Below are positions 22,812 to 32,997 of a stretch of 64,000 nucleotides of DNA, piece by piece; the stretch's first letter is position 1, and each line of letters opens with the position of its first letter. Position numbers and translations under genes: made by a program. The notes beneath the pieces are model-generated. The model had not been told where the DNA came from. It did not search any database and worked only from the letters and a program-made list of their open reading frames with translations. This DNA is from [Phialemoniopsis] sp. UDSM-2020 (taxonomy: Eukaryota; Ascomycota; Sordariomycetes; Thyridiales; Thyridiaceae). The stretch is from NCBI GenBank assembly GCA_018873225.1, contig JAEILZ010000001.1:7936001-8000000 (forward strand). The letters run 5' to 3'.

Positions 22812-23630
22812 CTAAATCAAGCTCAACCGATCCAAGCCCCAATCCAAGCCGCCCCAACGATGATGATGACCACCACCACCATTCTTATCATCATCATCCA
22901 CAGTCAAGTCAATCAGCTCCTCCTCCTCCTCCTCCTCCTCCTCCTCCTCCTCCTCCTCCTCCTCCTCCTCCTCCTCCTTCTCCTCCTCCTTCACTACCAC
23001 CACCTCCTCCTTGCCATCCATCTCATCCTCACCCTTACCCTTACCCTTACCCTTGCCCTTGCCCTTCTTATGACTACTACTACTACTACCATCCTTGTCC
23101 TTGTCGTCGTCATCTACAAAGAACCACACGGGCAAACCCCGCCACATCAACCCCGACGCCGACGCCAACCCCGACGCCGACGCCGCCGACGACAACGACA
23201 TGGGCGCAGCAGCAGCAGCAGCGCTCTCCTCCTCCTCATCGATGTCATCATCGAGCAGCGCATCCAGACGCGCGGCCTCGGCGGCCAAGCCGGCGTGCAA
23301 CAACAGTAGACGCCGCTGCTTCTTCTTGTTCTCCTGCTCCTCCTCCTCCTCCTCCTCCGCCTCCGCCTCCTCCTCCTCCTTCTGCCTCTGGTGGTGGTGG
23401 TGGTTGTGGCTTGCAGCAGCAGCAGCAGCAGGGCCAGGCGGAGGCGTGCACCAGACCGACGCGGCCAGACCCTGCTGCTGGCGCTGGTGGTGGTGGAGGA
23501 GGTACGCTGGTGGCCGTGCCGGCTGGGTTTGTCGGGTCGGTTGTGTTGTTTGGGCTGTTGGAGGAGGAGAAGGAGGGAGGCAGGGCCAGCTTGTGCGGTA
23601 AGAGTGGTGGTGGTGGTATGGCGAGGACAT
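22812..23630 (-). CDS. Hypothetical acidic repeat protein with SUMO-interaction-like motif
   Basis: 272 residues from the ATG at 23630. The N-terminus is His/Pro/Gln-rich, followed by Glu runs, a helical segment (LLLLHAGLAAEAARLDALL), Ala and Ser repeats, a short folded-looking patch (MWRGLPVWFFV), a Lys-Gly dipeptide array and a run of about 20 Glu from (GAG)n. It ends with LIDLTVDDDD and a W-rich tail. LIDLTVDDDD fits the consensus of a SUMO-interacting motif (hydrophobic core flanked by acidic residues). This kind of protein is often nuclear, but no domain is recognised. The coding case rests on the frame surviving many trinucleotide repeats. Confidence 0.42.
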   Translation of the reverse strand: MSSPYHHHHSYRTSWPCLPPSPPPTAQTTQPTRQTQPARPPAYLLHHHQRQQQGLAASVWCTPPPGPAAAAAASHNHHHHQRQKEEEEAEAEEEEEEEQENKKKQRRLLLLHAGLAAEAARLDALLDDDIDEEEESAAAAAAPMSLSSAASASGLASASGLMWRGLPVWFFVDDDDKDKDGSSSSSHKKGKGKGKGKGKGEDEMDGKEEVVVVKEEEKEEEEEEEEEEEEEEEEEEEELIDLTVDDDDKNGGGGHHHRWGGLDWGLDRLSLI

Positions 23631-25067
23631 TTGATTGTGGGGTTTGAAATCTTGGTGGTTTGATTTGGGGGTTGGTTTTGGTTTGGGATGGAGAGAGAGA
23701 GATGGGAATGGGAGAGAGGGAGAGGGAGTGAAAAGACGGTCAACAGTTGCTTGCTTGTTGTGGCTTGCAAGGGTTGAGCAACTCAGTTGAGTTATCCGGG
23801 GACAGGGCAAAAAAATATGATAGAATTTCGGGCGCCAGTCCGGCGATGTCCGAACCTTTTTTTTTTTGGCAAACGTTCGTTCTTATTCTGTCTTGACTCT
23901 TCCTTTCTGAATTACTTTTCTCTTCTCTGGTTTCTCTCTCTCTCTCTCTCTCCTCTACAACTCTGCAAACCATTCGGGCAAGCCTACAACATCACATTAT
24001 ATCCTTCCTTGTCTCTCTCTCACTTTCTCGTCTTCGCTCCCACCAGTCCGTCCGTCCATCTGTCCGTCCGTCCGTCTCTGTGGTCTGGCCAGCCATGGAG
24101 ATGGATGTCTTGTCGGGCAGGAGGCGACAGGGCGGAGGAGTCAGGCAGGCAGGCGGGCAGGAATTTTGAGGACGGCGGGCGGCATGATGACAGTTACAAC
24201 ACTCACTCACTCACTCACTGTCAGTCTGCCAGCCAGCCAGCCAGTCAGCAAGCATTAGCCACAAGACAATGGGTGAGTCAAGAAGAAGAGGAAGAAGAAA
24301 GACTCAAGTGTTTTCTTTCAGACCCGCTGACCACCAACCAGACGATGAGACAGGACAGAAACAATCATCATCATCATATCCGATCCTGTCATCGACCCGT
24401 CCAGGCACATCATCGACAATCCCAACTATCAAACAAACATAAACACACGAGAAGAGGAGGAGGAGGAGGAGGAGGAGGAGCGGAGGAGGAGCAACCCCCC
24501 CGTGTGCACACATACACATCTTTGTGCATAAAATACGGGAAGAACCTCCTCAAGCTTTCGCGGGGTTTCAAACATTCCAAGCACCCCCTCGCCTTCGTCA
24601 CCACATGATGGAGAAAATGCGAGATGACAAACAAACATACAAAGGTGGTGGTGGTGCGTGCGGGGGACCCGTGAGCTCAGCGGGTTGGATTTTTGGTGCG
24701 GGGGATAAAAGGAGGAGGGGCAAGAGGTGCCTGACGACCAAATTGCTCGTAAGCCAACATTAAAGGGGTTAAGACTGCATGTACGGTACCGTAGTGTAGA
24801 GGACCCCGCCCCAACCCCCAGGGGCCCCTGGTCAAAATGTGCAAAATGCAAAATGGCAGAGAGTGCGCATAAGCGAACAAAAGTGACATTGCTGGGTGGG
24901 TGTGTGTTGACCTGTGTGTGGTGGGTGTGCCGGCTGGTGTGAATTTATTGTGCATTGTGCTGTGTACGTACCTTGGGTACCTTAGCTTGGTGAGGTACGG
25001 TACCTCCAGTGCTAGCAAGTCCAGTTGGTTGGAGAAGAGCACAAAGGATGTACAGAGTGTAGAAGGA

Positions 25068-25188
25068 GTCATCTAAAGCTGTGATAGTCATCCAAAGATA
25101 TGATGGTCATCTAAAGGCGTGATGGTCATCTAAAGGCGTGATGGTCATCCAAAGGTGCAGCAGTCATCCAAAGGTGCAGCAGTCATCC
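25068..25188. repeat. 19-bp tandem repeat, six copies plus a partial one
   Basis: Unit GTCATCYAAAGGYGYGATG with diverging variants. The units come in successive pairs of near-identical copies, suggesting stepwise duplication. Stops fall in the plus frames, so it is non-coding. Confidence 0.85.
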
Positions 25189-25532
25189 TGTGTATGTAGT
25201 GATCTTGTCAGGTCGTGAGAGAATGATTTGCCACGGTAGCAGTATGATTTTCCCCTGCTATTTAATTCAACCCAACAGACCATTGACTTACAGGCTATGA
25301 TTTGTCCACCCAGGCTACTCCCATGCCAGGGTCCTACGGCTAAGATAAGTACAGCATCAATCGGCGGCATTAGTAATCTACTTGATTCTATGCATATTGG
25401 CAAGTGAGTACCTTAGGATTGTCCCATGTCGGACACACAATACTGCACTTTGCCCCTCACCATGATATTATTTTGACGCGGCACATACAGCCACTGGTCC
25501 TTCTTACTGTCTAGGCCGAGAAAAGGGTGTCT

Positions 25533-25534
<2 letters not shown>

Positions 25535-25564
<30 letters not shown>
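25535..25564. repeat. Homopolymer of 30 T
   Basis: An uninterrupted T run on the plus strand (A run on the minus strand). It could be a slippage tract or the poly-A end of a retroposed copy read on the minus strand. Confidence 0.85.
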
Positions 25565-26314
25565 CCTTTTCCCATCCGAGCAGCACTTTGTACATAGGCA
25601 TTAGGCGTCCTCAACCGGACGGATCTTATCGTTTCAATTTTCCATGCAGAATAGGTGCCTGGCCGGCGTATAAAGTCCTCTCCAAGTGCGTGTCCCATCG
25701 TGCTGTCACGGGCTTGGGTGATAAACATGCCACCTGTTAGTCTGGCACCATGGGCATCAAGTCCCAGCAGCTTGGACTTGGGCTGGCCAGCAGAGGCTTA
25801 CCAAGGCACGTCGCGTCAGGGTGGCCACAGTGGCCGTAGCTTGGAAAGGGGGCGCCCGCAGTGGCGAAGAAGAGGGGGGGGGTGCCTGCGAGGACAAAGG
25901 CTCATAGTCGGGACCGGAGTCGGGGGACAAGGAGGAGGACAGGAGGTAAAGGAGATGGATACCTTGAGTGGGTGCCTATAAGTGAATTGAATGGATAGGT
26001 GGTTGTGTTCTGGCTTTTAGGTGGTGCCCACTAGACAGCTCGAACATTGGTTCACAAAGGGATAGGCAGATAATAGACTCGTAAAAGATATGATCATCAT
26101 AATAGGCTACCTGGTGTAGCTCCTCAGTACAGTATTGTGAACCTAAACTAACCCCCCTTGACACTGTCACTCTGAGAGCACCTCTCAAGGAAGGAAAAAT
26201 AAAAGAATAAAGAGAGATGGAGAGGAAAACAGAGACAGATACACATAACCTGAGCTCCTCCTAAACCGAAACCCAAGCTATTGTCACCTACAAAGGCAAT
26301 GTTCCAAGATAGGA

Positions 26315-27795
26315 CTACTTGGATGCTGGACTCGCACCCGAAGAGTCGGACGCCGGAGGCGATGTGTTGGACGTCATAGTCGACTTGGTAGCTACGCTGG
26401 TCTTGCTAGCAGAGGAAGTGATGAGGGCCTGAGCAACTGTGCTCACTACGGCGGCGGATGCCGAGTGTTTTCTGGCCCGGTGCAAGTGGGAAGAAGAAGA
26501 AGTGCTGTGCTCCTCACCCTTGCCTTGCGTTGTCGCCATGTCCGAGTCGGTAATGTCGACATGGTCACCATCGCTTCTTCGAGGTGCGGCAGCAGTGCCA
26601 GACTCCCCCGGGACCTCGGGCCGCTTGGCAAGCAGCCAGCCCAGCAACTCGTGCCACACCTTGGTGTTGACCTGGTCGCCGACAAAGATGGAAGGGATGG
26701 GCACGGTGTTGCGTACCATGATGGTCATCCTGGGAACCAAGACGATGGGGGAGAGGTCCTTTGATGATGATGTTGTTGTTGTGAGTGGTTCTTGTGAAAT
26801 CGCTAGGGATCCCTCGATGAAGCGGATCTCATGATCGGTACAAGTGATGATAAGGACCTACAAACAGAGGAGAAAAGAAAACAAAAGGGTCAGCATCCTG
26901 TTGTGAAAAGAGAGAAGATGGATGGGATATAATGACTGGACACAAGGGGGTGCAATTTACTTACTGTGAAGTGGTTGGTCTGGTCCAGGAGGTAGCGGAG
27001 ACGCTCACTACGCTGGTGGGCATCATCCTCGCATTTAGCCAACCAATGTGTGGCAAGGGCCAAGATGCAGACCAGTTCGGTACAGAGAATGCGACTGGGG
27101 GGTAGGATGTTGTCCACAGTCCGGTCAGCTAAGATGCAGCTAGCCATAGGAGGAGACAGAGACGACTCCTCGTTCTTGTCCTTGTCCTCCTCCTCCTCCT
27201 CCTCGTCCTCCTCCTCACGCACCGACAAGGCCTCCCAGATGGTTCCATGGTAGTCAGGATCGACAGTAGCAGTAGGTCCGCCGCAGCGGCCCTTGGCGAT
27301 GAGGTAGTGATACGGGCTGTAAGTGCCGGCTGCCAAGCTGACCCAGGATGATGTGAGGTGCGAAGCGATAGAATCCAGGTGGGCTGCCCACTCCAATCCA
27401 GAGTAGGGAATGGATGAGTAGACAGGACAGACACCAGGAAGGGGCTCTATGCCAGTGCTGGTGCCAGCCAAGTTGGTGACTTTGTCTGGGTGTGCTGGGA
27501 TACAGGCCAGCGTCAGGGTCTTCTGAGTCTTGTCGGTAAGGATGATGTTGTGCTGTGAGAGATCATCGGCGCAAAAGGACATGTCCTTTCGGGGTTGGGA
27601 ATGGGAGTGTTTGGCGAAATGAATCAGGAGAGCAGGAAGGGCGTCCAAGTTGTAGGTCTCGGCCTGGTGAAGTTCGTGCTGGTGCTGGTGCAGGTGCAGG
27701 TTACCTGACTGGCGGCGCTGAGGCTGGGACTGCTGGGGCTGGAGCTGAGGCTGAGGCTGCTGTGAGCCTCCCTGCCTAGCGGCGACAGCAGCCAT
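26315..27795 (-). CDS. Hypothetical protein (pair 4, left; two exons)
   Basis: Exon 1 is 26965-27795 and exon 2 is 26315-26857, with a 107-nt intron (GTAAGT donor, TTTGTAG acceptor, phase 0). The product has 457 residues. It starts with Gln/His-rich repeats (QPQLQPQQSQPQ) and then looks globular from about residue 45 (LPALLIHFAKHS; FCADDLSQHNIIL; SGLEWAAHLDSIASHL; ILALATHWLAKCEDDAHQR), with a Glu/Asp run in the middle. Exon 2 begins VLIITCTDHEIRFIEG and ends in a Ser/Thr-rich disordered tail. No signal peptide; no clear membrane segment. It is divergent to the gene at 28820. Compared with the 7.5-18.4 kb genes it has more ordered sequence and so is a better candidate for a homology search. 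Family unknown. Confidence 0.65.
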
Positions 27796-28819
27796 TGTCG
27801 TCTCGGAGGGTGGTGATGGTATGTGATGGGTTCAAGCGAGATATGGGGGACGGATGGATTGATGGAAGGAAGGAAGGAAAGCGTCGGGGCTGGTGATAAT
27901 CCTGGCTGGTTTGTTCGCTTTGGTGTTTTTGGGTTTGTTTATTGCTTTGCTTGACTTGGCTTTTTGTGGTGTGGGGCGGGGGGAGGACGCGCTTGTCCCG
28001 ACACCTCCATTTGATTAGATCACTCACTCACACCTCACATCAGTGCTCCAGCTAGAACAGTTGAGTGAAGGCAGAAGAGCGCACAGACTGAAGAGCGCAC
28101 AGACAGCACAGGCCCAGGCAGGCTTCACCTGCACTTCACTTAACAAACAAACAAACAAACAAAGGAAGCCCAAAGAAAATCCAATCCTTGTCTCTCCTTG
28201 TCCCTCCTCGTGCCTCTCTCTGCACCTCGCCGATATTCCCTCCCCCTTCTCTCTCTCCGTGCCTGGGTAACATGAAGCTTGCTTTCCTGTGTGTCACTCT
28301 ATCTTCTGGCTCCTTGGCTGTTCGCAGATATCTATGCCCCTGTCTTGTCATTCTCGTGGCCTGTCACACGCTTGGTCTTCTTTCTCATGTCGCTCGCCTG
28401 TATGCAAGGTGTGGTTATCATCATTGCATGTCATGCAGGGCAATCAACAAGGTAATAAGGTAAAGTAGGTAATTAGGTGGTGCTTATTACTCATAGCACA
28501 AACAACCAGGTAGGTTGTCTCAACTCTCTCAATCAGCAACTGTCCTGGTCGCTTGACCTCCTCCTTCTTCTCAGTTATATTATCTTGTCTTGATGCCCTT
28601 TTTACCTATCTAGGTACCTTCTTACCTACCTACCTACCTACCTACCTACCTACCTACCTACCTACCTACCTACCTACCTACCTACCTACCTACCTACCTA
28701 CCTACCTACCTACCTACCTACCTACCTACCTATCCACCGTACCGATCCTCCGTCTCAGAAATTCATTCCCCCTTCCAAAGACAAAATCATCATCATCTGG
28801 CTCTGTTGTCTTTTCCGTC
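27796..28819. promoter_or_regulatory. Shared divergent promoter region, pair 4
   Basis: About 1 kb between head-to-head starts, with AAAC-type repeats at 28142-28163 and a long tetranucleotide repeat (listed separately) shortly before the right gene. The long open frame that begins at 28553 crosses this repeat and is an artefact of a 4-bp unit read in three frames. Confidence 0.4.
28623..28731. repeat. (TACC)n microsatellite, about 27 copies
   Basis: 109 nt of uninterrupted TACC units, about 90 nt upstream of the ATG at 28820, most likely in the promoter or 5' leader. Confidence 0.92.
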
Positions 28820-30634
28820 ATGCCGGCCCGTCATACCTCAATCTTGCCCAAAGATGCCGTCGAGTGGTGCCAGAAAGCAGCGAGCCACGGCCTAGACGAC
28901 CCCCAATGTGTGCTGGGCGACATGCGACTCGGGAACCCGGCCGTGTCGGGCTCCAGGTTCCCGGACAGCGCCTTCTTGCAGCTGCGCGCCCTGTGGCCCA
29001 AGACCCAGTCTTCCGCCAAGGCTGGCGGCGCTCTGGTCTCGGCCGGCTTCTTCTCTGCTTCGGATTGGGACACGGCCGTACGGATGCTCGACTACCGACA
29101 GCAGCACTACCGCGGCCTGCCCAAGCTGTATGCCTTAATCGACGAGATCTGCACTGTCACGCCTAGGTCCCACTTTCGATCTCACCAAGCCGGTCCCCGT
29201 CCGGGTCCCCATCCGGGTCCCGGTCCCGATCCCGATCCCAGTCCAGAGGCGGCGGTCCCTCCACACGCCGGGGCCGAGTACGAAGCCCTTGCGTTGGCAC
29301 TAGACTACTATAATGGGCTAATACCCGGGGGTAGGAACCACCGCCCAAGGGAGGAAGACCGCCTTGCTGCTGCTACAATCCCGAAGGTATGGAGTCTGAT
29401 CCAAGAGGAAGAAGATGCGGCGGCGATCCCGCTTGCATCTGTCACCGACAGGGCAGCGCAAGAAGACCCCTGGGCGCTCGATGATCCTCTCGATCCCAAT
29501 CCCGATAACCTTGAGTCTCTGAGGGCTGGATTTAGCGAGATCAGCTTGCTGGATCCAGAGAGCCCGTTGGCATGGCACGTTCGTCGTCATGGTCGTCGTT
29601 GGCAGCGGTTGTCCCGGTATGGATCGGCCCCGGCCGATACTGCTCCTACAAACCCAGCCTCATCATCGGCGACATTATGGCCGCCGCAGCAGCACCCAGC
29701 CAACAATCCACCCTCCTCCTCGTCGGTGAGCCAGCATCGGGCCGCCCCCTCCTTGCCGCAAGACCGAATCCTCCGGACCGACTACGAGACCAAGTCCTCC
29801 AGCTTCTTCTTCAGTCTGGTCAATGGGATCAAGCTGCAGGCCTTTCCACCAGGCGTCGCTTTGAGAGCGACGGCAGAGGAGTTTGCGTATGAGTTTGCAG
29901 TCTTGGTCGAGGGCCAAGATAGTAATGACGACCAGGTCAGGGGCAAGGGCAAGGGCAAGGGTAGGGGCAAGGGCAGAAGCAAGGACAAGACTCACGGGGT
30001 GGAGAATTGGCGCAAGATCTATGCCGCTGCTCCGGACGGCAGCTTTACCTACCGCATCAAGGCCAACAATAATGATGACCAGGACAGCGACCTGTGGACC
30101 CTCTTCGCGTGGACCGAGGTGAAGCCCTACCGACGGTCGGCAGCCAGAGGAGACTATATCGCCAAGGAGGAGACGGCCCAGATGGTCGCCGCCTTGTCCG
30201 CCTCGCTACCGCGACCCGGCGGCGGCGGCGGCGGCGGCGGTGACAATAGGGCCGGGAGGGTATTCCACTCCTTCCAGACAGCCGCCAAGGACGAGGGCAG
30301 AAGCGGTGAGACCCACCATCATCGCCTCATGATCTCTTTCGACCACGACCAGCTCTTCGTCATCCACGCCTCGTGCGGCCCGGCCTACCTCGAGTACATC
30401 GCCCGGGGCGACAGTCACGTCTGGCCCCAGTCCCTGCCCAAGCCCAGGTACGACGAGCCCAGCACACCGCCCCAAGGAGGCAACGCCGAGGCCGACGAGC
30501 ACGGGCCTGGGCATGACATGATCACGTTCCAATGCTACGGCCCGTTCACGGTCGAGGTCAGGCAGCATATGCTTGCCTTTGCGCGGGTGCTGATTGCGCT
30601 GATGCTGGCGAGGCTGCGGGACGGTGGGTACTAG
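28820..30634 (+). CDS. Hypothetical protein (pair 4, right)
   Basis: 604 residues from the ATG at 28820, chosen because codons further upstream are the TACC microsatellite. Residues 1-115 look folded (DAVEWCQKAASHGLDD; DWDTAVRMLDYRQQHY). A Pro/Gly-Asp repeat follows, then another ordered part, a Ser/Pro linker, and a C-terminal ordered region from about residue 320 (FFFSLVNGIKLQAFPPG; WTLFAWTEVKPYRRSA; HRLMISFDHDQLFVIHA; MITFQCYGPFTVEVRQHM), interrupted by a Lys-Gly array and a Gly run. The alternation of aromatic-rich strands and helices suggests a real globular C-terminal domain. No signal peptide or membrane segment. No family recognised. Confidence 0.68.
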   Translation: MPARHTSILPKDAVEWCQKAASHGLDDPQCVLGDMRLGNPAVSGSRFPDSAFLQLRALWPKTQSSAKAGGALVSAGFFSASDWDTAVRMLDYRQQHYRGLPKLYALIDEICTVTPRSHFRSHQAGPRPGPHPGPGPDPDPSPEAAVPPHAGAEYEALALALDYYNGLIPGGRNHRPREEDRLAAATIPKVWSLIQEEEDAAAIPLASVTDRAAQEDPWALDDPLDPNPDNLESLRAGFSEISLLDPESPLAWHVRRHGRRWQRLSRYGSAPADTAPTNPASSSATLWPPQQHPANNPPSSSSVSQHRAAPSLPQDRILRTDYETKSSSFFFSLVNGIKLQAFPPGVALRATAEEFAYEFAVLVEGQDSNDDQVRGKGKGKGRGKGRSKDKTHGVENWRKIYAAAPDGSFTYRIKANNNDDQDSDLWTLFAWTEVKPYRRSAARGDYIAKEETAQMVAALSASLPRPGGGGGGGGDNRAGRVFHSFQTAAKDEGRSGETHHHRLMISFDHDQLFVIHASCGPAYLEYIARGDSHVWPQSLPKPRYDEPSTPPQGGNAEADEHGPGHDMITFQCYGPFTVEVRQHMLAFARVLIALMLARLRDGGY

Positions 30635-31063
30635 AGGATCTAGAGAGGAGAGGAGATGGTAGTTAGTAGATGGATGTGATTACAGTCAGTTGTTGCTTGG
30701 CTCTTTGGTATTAATTCGATTTGCTTTTCTGTACTTTTTTGGATAGAGAAAAGCATGGCTGGACTGACGTTTGGGGTGTCAATGCTATCATGGTGTGTCA
30801 AGGTCGACAATGCCACCCACCGCCTAAAGAGAAGAAGCTGCACTGATATTGCCTGCAATGGGACCGAGCGGATCGGTTATGTAATGTTAGTACTCAATCA
30901 GAGGGGTCTAGTAGTACATCTACAGCCATTATGCCTTGATCCCCTCTTATGCTGATAAGGATATTAACTTTTCTTTTGTGAAGTACTATTACCACCAATC
31001 TTACACAGAGAGTATCAGTAAACAGTTCATACTGTTGAAAGTCACCCTAAAAGCAGCCTCTAG
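30635..31063. other. Intergenic region
   Basis: About 430 nt, AT-rich, between the end of the gene at 28820-30634 and a possible minus-strand gene. Nothing recognised. Confidence 0.5.
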
Positions 31064-31399
31064 CTATGACCATTCACCTGCCCAGCGGCGCGAGAAGCCA
31101 GTAATATCGTAATAGTAGCCCTCTAGTGGTGGTTCTGTACTGAAATAAGCAAACGGGCTGGGTACTATCGAGCTCGTGTCGACGATCTGGATGCCTCGGG
31201 GGTGTAACACGAGCTTGCTGAACCGGGAGCTTCGAGGTGTGATGGTTCGCGTGTTGGATACGGTGCTGCCCGGGGTGCCCTCCGACTCTGCCACCTTGAA
31301 GAGGCTTGAAGGGGCCGATGCCAACGAGCCCGCTGCCTCTCCCCGCGGGCCGGGCCGCCGTGGCGCGCGGTTGCCTCGCATCGCGCCTTGGTCTGCCAT
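31064..31399 (-). CDS. Possible small gene or gene remnant
   Basis: An open frame of 111 residues from the ATG at 31399, itself nested in a longer frame whose 5' part is low complexity. The C-terminal 70 residues look protein-like: TPRSSRFSKLVLHPRGIQI followed by SPFAYFSTEPP and a Tyr-rich end. This could be the 3' end of a larger gene that has decayed upstream or been truncated. The 5' flank (31400-31822) shows no clear exon. Family unknown. Confidence 0.35.
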   Translation of the reverse strand: MADQGAMRGNRAPRRPGPRGEAAGSLASAPSSLFKVAESEGTPGSTVSNTRTITPRSSRFSKLVLHPRGIQIVDTSSIVPSPFAYFSTEPPLEGYYYDITGFSRRWAGEWS

Positions 31400-31915
31400 C
31401 GTCGTCGGTCGAGTAGTAGCGCAACGCACATGCGCCCAGAGCTCGGCCCCAGTGCGCAAAGGCCGAGACCGCCTCGTCGTGCTACGCGGCGAGGTCCGCG
31501 TCGGCGAGGGCGTCGGGATCGATTCGTCAGTCGAGGGAGGTCGAGTAGTCGGAGATGATGTTTGGGGAGGGGAGGAGGGGAGGCCGAGGGGGGATATGGA
31601 GAGATCTGAGAAAAAAGAGAAAGAAAAAAAACTGGCTGCAAACGGATATCTACTATGACCTAAGTAGACTAAGTACCTGACCAGCAGCAAAGAAAAAGTA
31701 ACGAATGGTGATGTTTGCAGATAAGGTGTGAGGCTACCAGAACCACCACTTAAATAAATGAGGCCGTCTTGGATTTTAACATTGGAAGACTGGAGCACTC
31801 TTGGGTTGCAACGGTTCTCCACTACGGGGTCGCGCTAAAAACAACTTTATCCGTTTAAGGTGCCCACTGTAACCGTTGCAGGCCCACTGTACTCCGTAGG
31901 TACATCCACTATCCC

Positions 31916-32032
31916 CTTGAGTGTGGCAGCATCAATCTCCAGTTTTATAAGCCAATGACCGCGGCGAATACATGGATTAAAGATACGTATCTTTCGCTTT
32001 CTGGTAATAAGGTTGATGCTGCCACACTCAAG
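31916..32032. repeat. Perfect 20-bp inverted repeat enclosing 77 bp
   Basis: Arms 31916-31935 and 32013-32032 are exact reverse complements (CTTGAGTGTGGCAGCATCAA and its complement). The interior is AT-rich and contains a short GATACGTATC palindrome. It could be a small foldback/MITE or a hairpin. Flanks show no obvious target-site duplication. Confidence 0.8.
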
Positions 32033-32080
32033 AAAGTAGACCACACCCATAAAAAACACGAACAACATTAAAACACAACA

Positions 32081-32880
32081 TCAAATTCCATCCATTCCTC
32101 CTCCACCCCTACCCAATCGCATAGATATTATTACCACCTCTCCCAAACCCGATAGGAACCCGCGCAGCACCTCCTCGACCACCAGATCGACCCGGTCGGC
32201 ATCCACAACGCGGACCGCCCTGTCCTCGCGAATCGTCCCGACCCGCCGCGCCTCGGCCGCCGTGTCCAGGCGCAGCGCCACCTCGTCGTCGTCGTCGTCG
32301 TCGTCGTCATCGTCGTCGTCTGGGCCGGACTCGGGCTCGATCGGTAGGCCTAGGCCTAGGCCCTGCTTGATCGCCTCGCACTGCTAGGCCGCCCCGCGCG
32401 CCTGCTGACACACATACCTCGACAGCCGGCCCAGGTACGTCGCCTGGTCCTCATCCTCATCCTGGTCCTGCTCCTGCTCCTGCTCCTGGGTTTCGCACGC
32501 AGCAGCGGCGGCAGCGGCCAACACACTGCCCCGAGCCGCCCACATCGCAACCAGCACGTCCGCCACGGTCCGCAGGCGCTCCACCATGCGTGCGAGCACC
32601 CCCTCCTCCTCGGCCGCCCGACCGGGTGACGCGCCCCCGCAGAGCCAGCCCGGGCACCACCACCACCGCCACCGCCACCACCGCCGCTGCTTGCGCTGGT
32701 ACGCCGCCCAGCCCTCGCTCTCGTCGGTGTACCCGACGCAGCCCCACCGCAGCGGTCGGCACGCCACATCGGCCAGCGCGGCGCGCACGTCGGCGGCTCA
32801 GCGTGCGTCGAGCAGCTCGGTGCGCTCGGCAACAAGGGCGGATACGGCATGTATCAGTGGTGCCAGCGGCGGGTTTCAGT
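32081..32880 (-). pseudogene. Broken hypothetical gene with two in-frame stops
   Basis: One frame runs on the minus strand from about 32880 to a stop at 32081, interrupted by TGA at 32798-32800 and TAG at 32384-32386. The sequence on both sides of each stop is equally protein-like (NPPLAPLIHAVSALVAER; VRAALADVACRPLRWGCVGY; later an acidic run and AEARRVGTIREDRAV). The TAG sits in a CAG-like context, so a C-to-T change fits RIP; the TGA can be explained by CGA to TGA. Trp-, Glu-Gln- and Asp-rich repeats lie between. Family unknown. If the stops were sequencing errors it would be an intact gene of about 260 residues. Confidence 0.5.
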
Positions 32881-32997
32881 GGGGTGGGTGGCTCAGTGCT
32901 GGCTGGCTGGCTGGCTGGCTGGAGCCTGGCCGGCATACACCGCCCAATTTCTGCCGTGCACAAACACCACAGATAAAGTAAGCACCACAACCGCCAC

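Larger units (their letters stand above)
23631..26314. other. Gene-poor region, 2.7 kb
   Basis: No supported intact gene. The left part is the CT-rich promoter side of the gene ending at 22812. The right part contains a 19-bp tandem repeat and a 30-nt T run, both listed separately. Around 25590-25735 the minus strand has a short frame with a plausible composition that runs into the poly-A (plus-strand T) tract, but I cannot assign it. Confidence 0.45.

Noticed and set aside
22653..23309. Plus-strand frame with a long Leu run
   Set aside because: It is the complement of the (GAG)n poly-Glu stretch of the minus-strand gene.
28553..28819. N-terminal extension of the 28820 gene with a repeated Tyr-Leu-Pro-Thr peptide
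   Set aside because: It is the translation of the TACC microsatellite; a 4-bp unit stays open in all frames and says nothing about coding.
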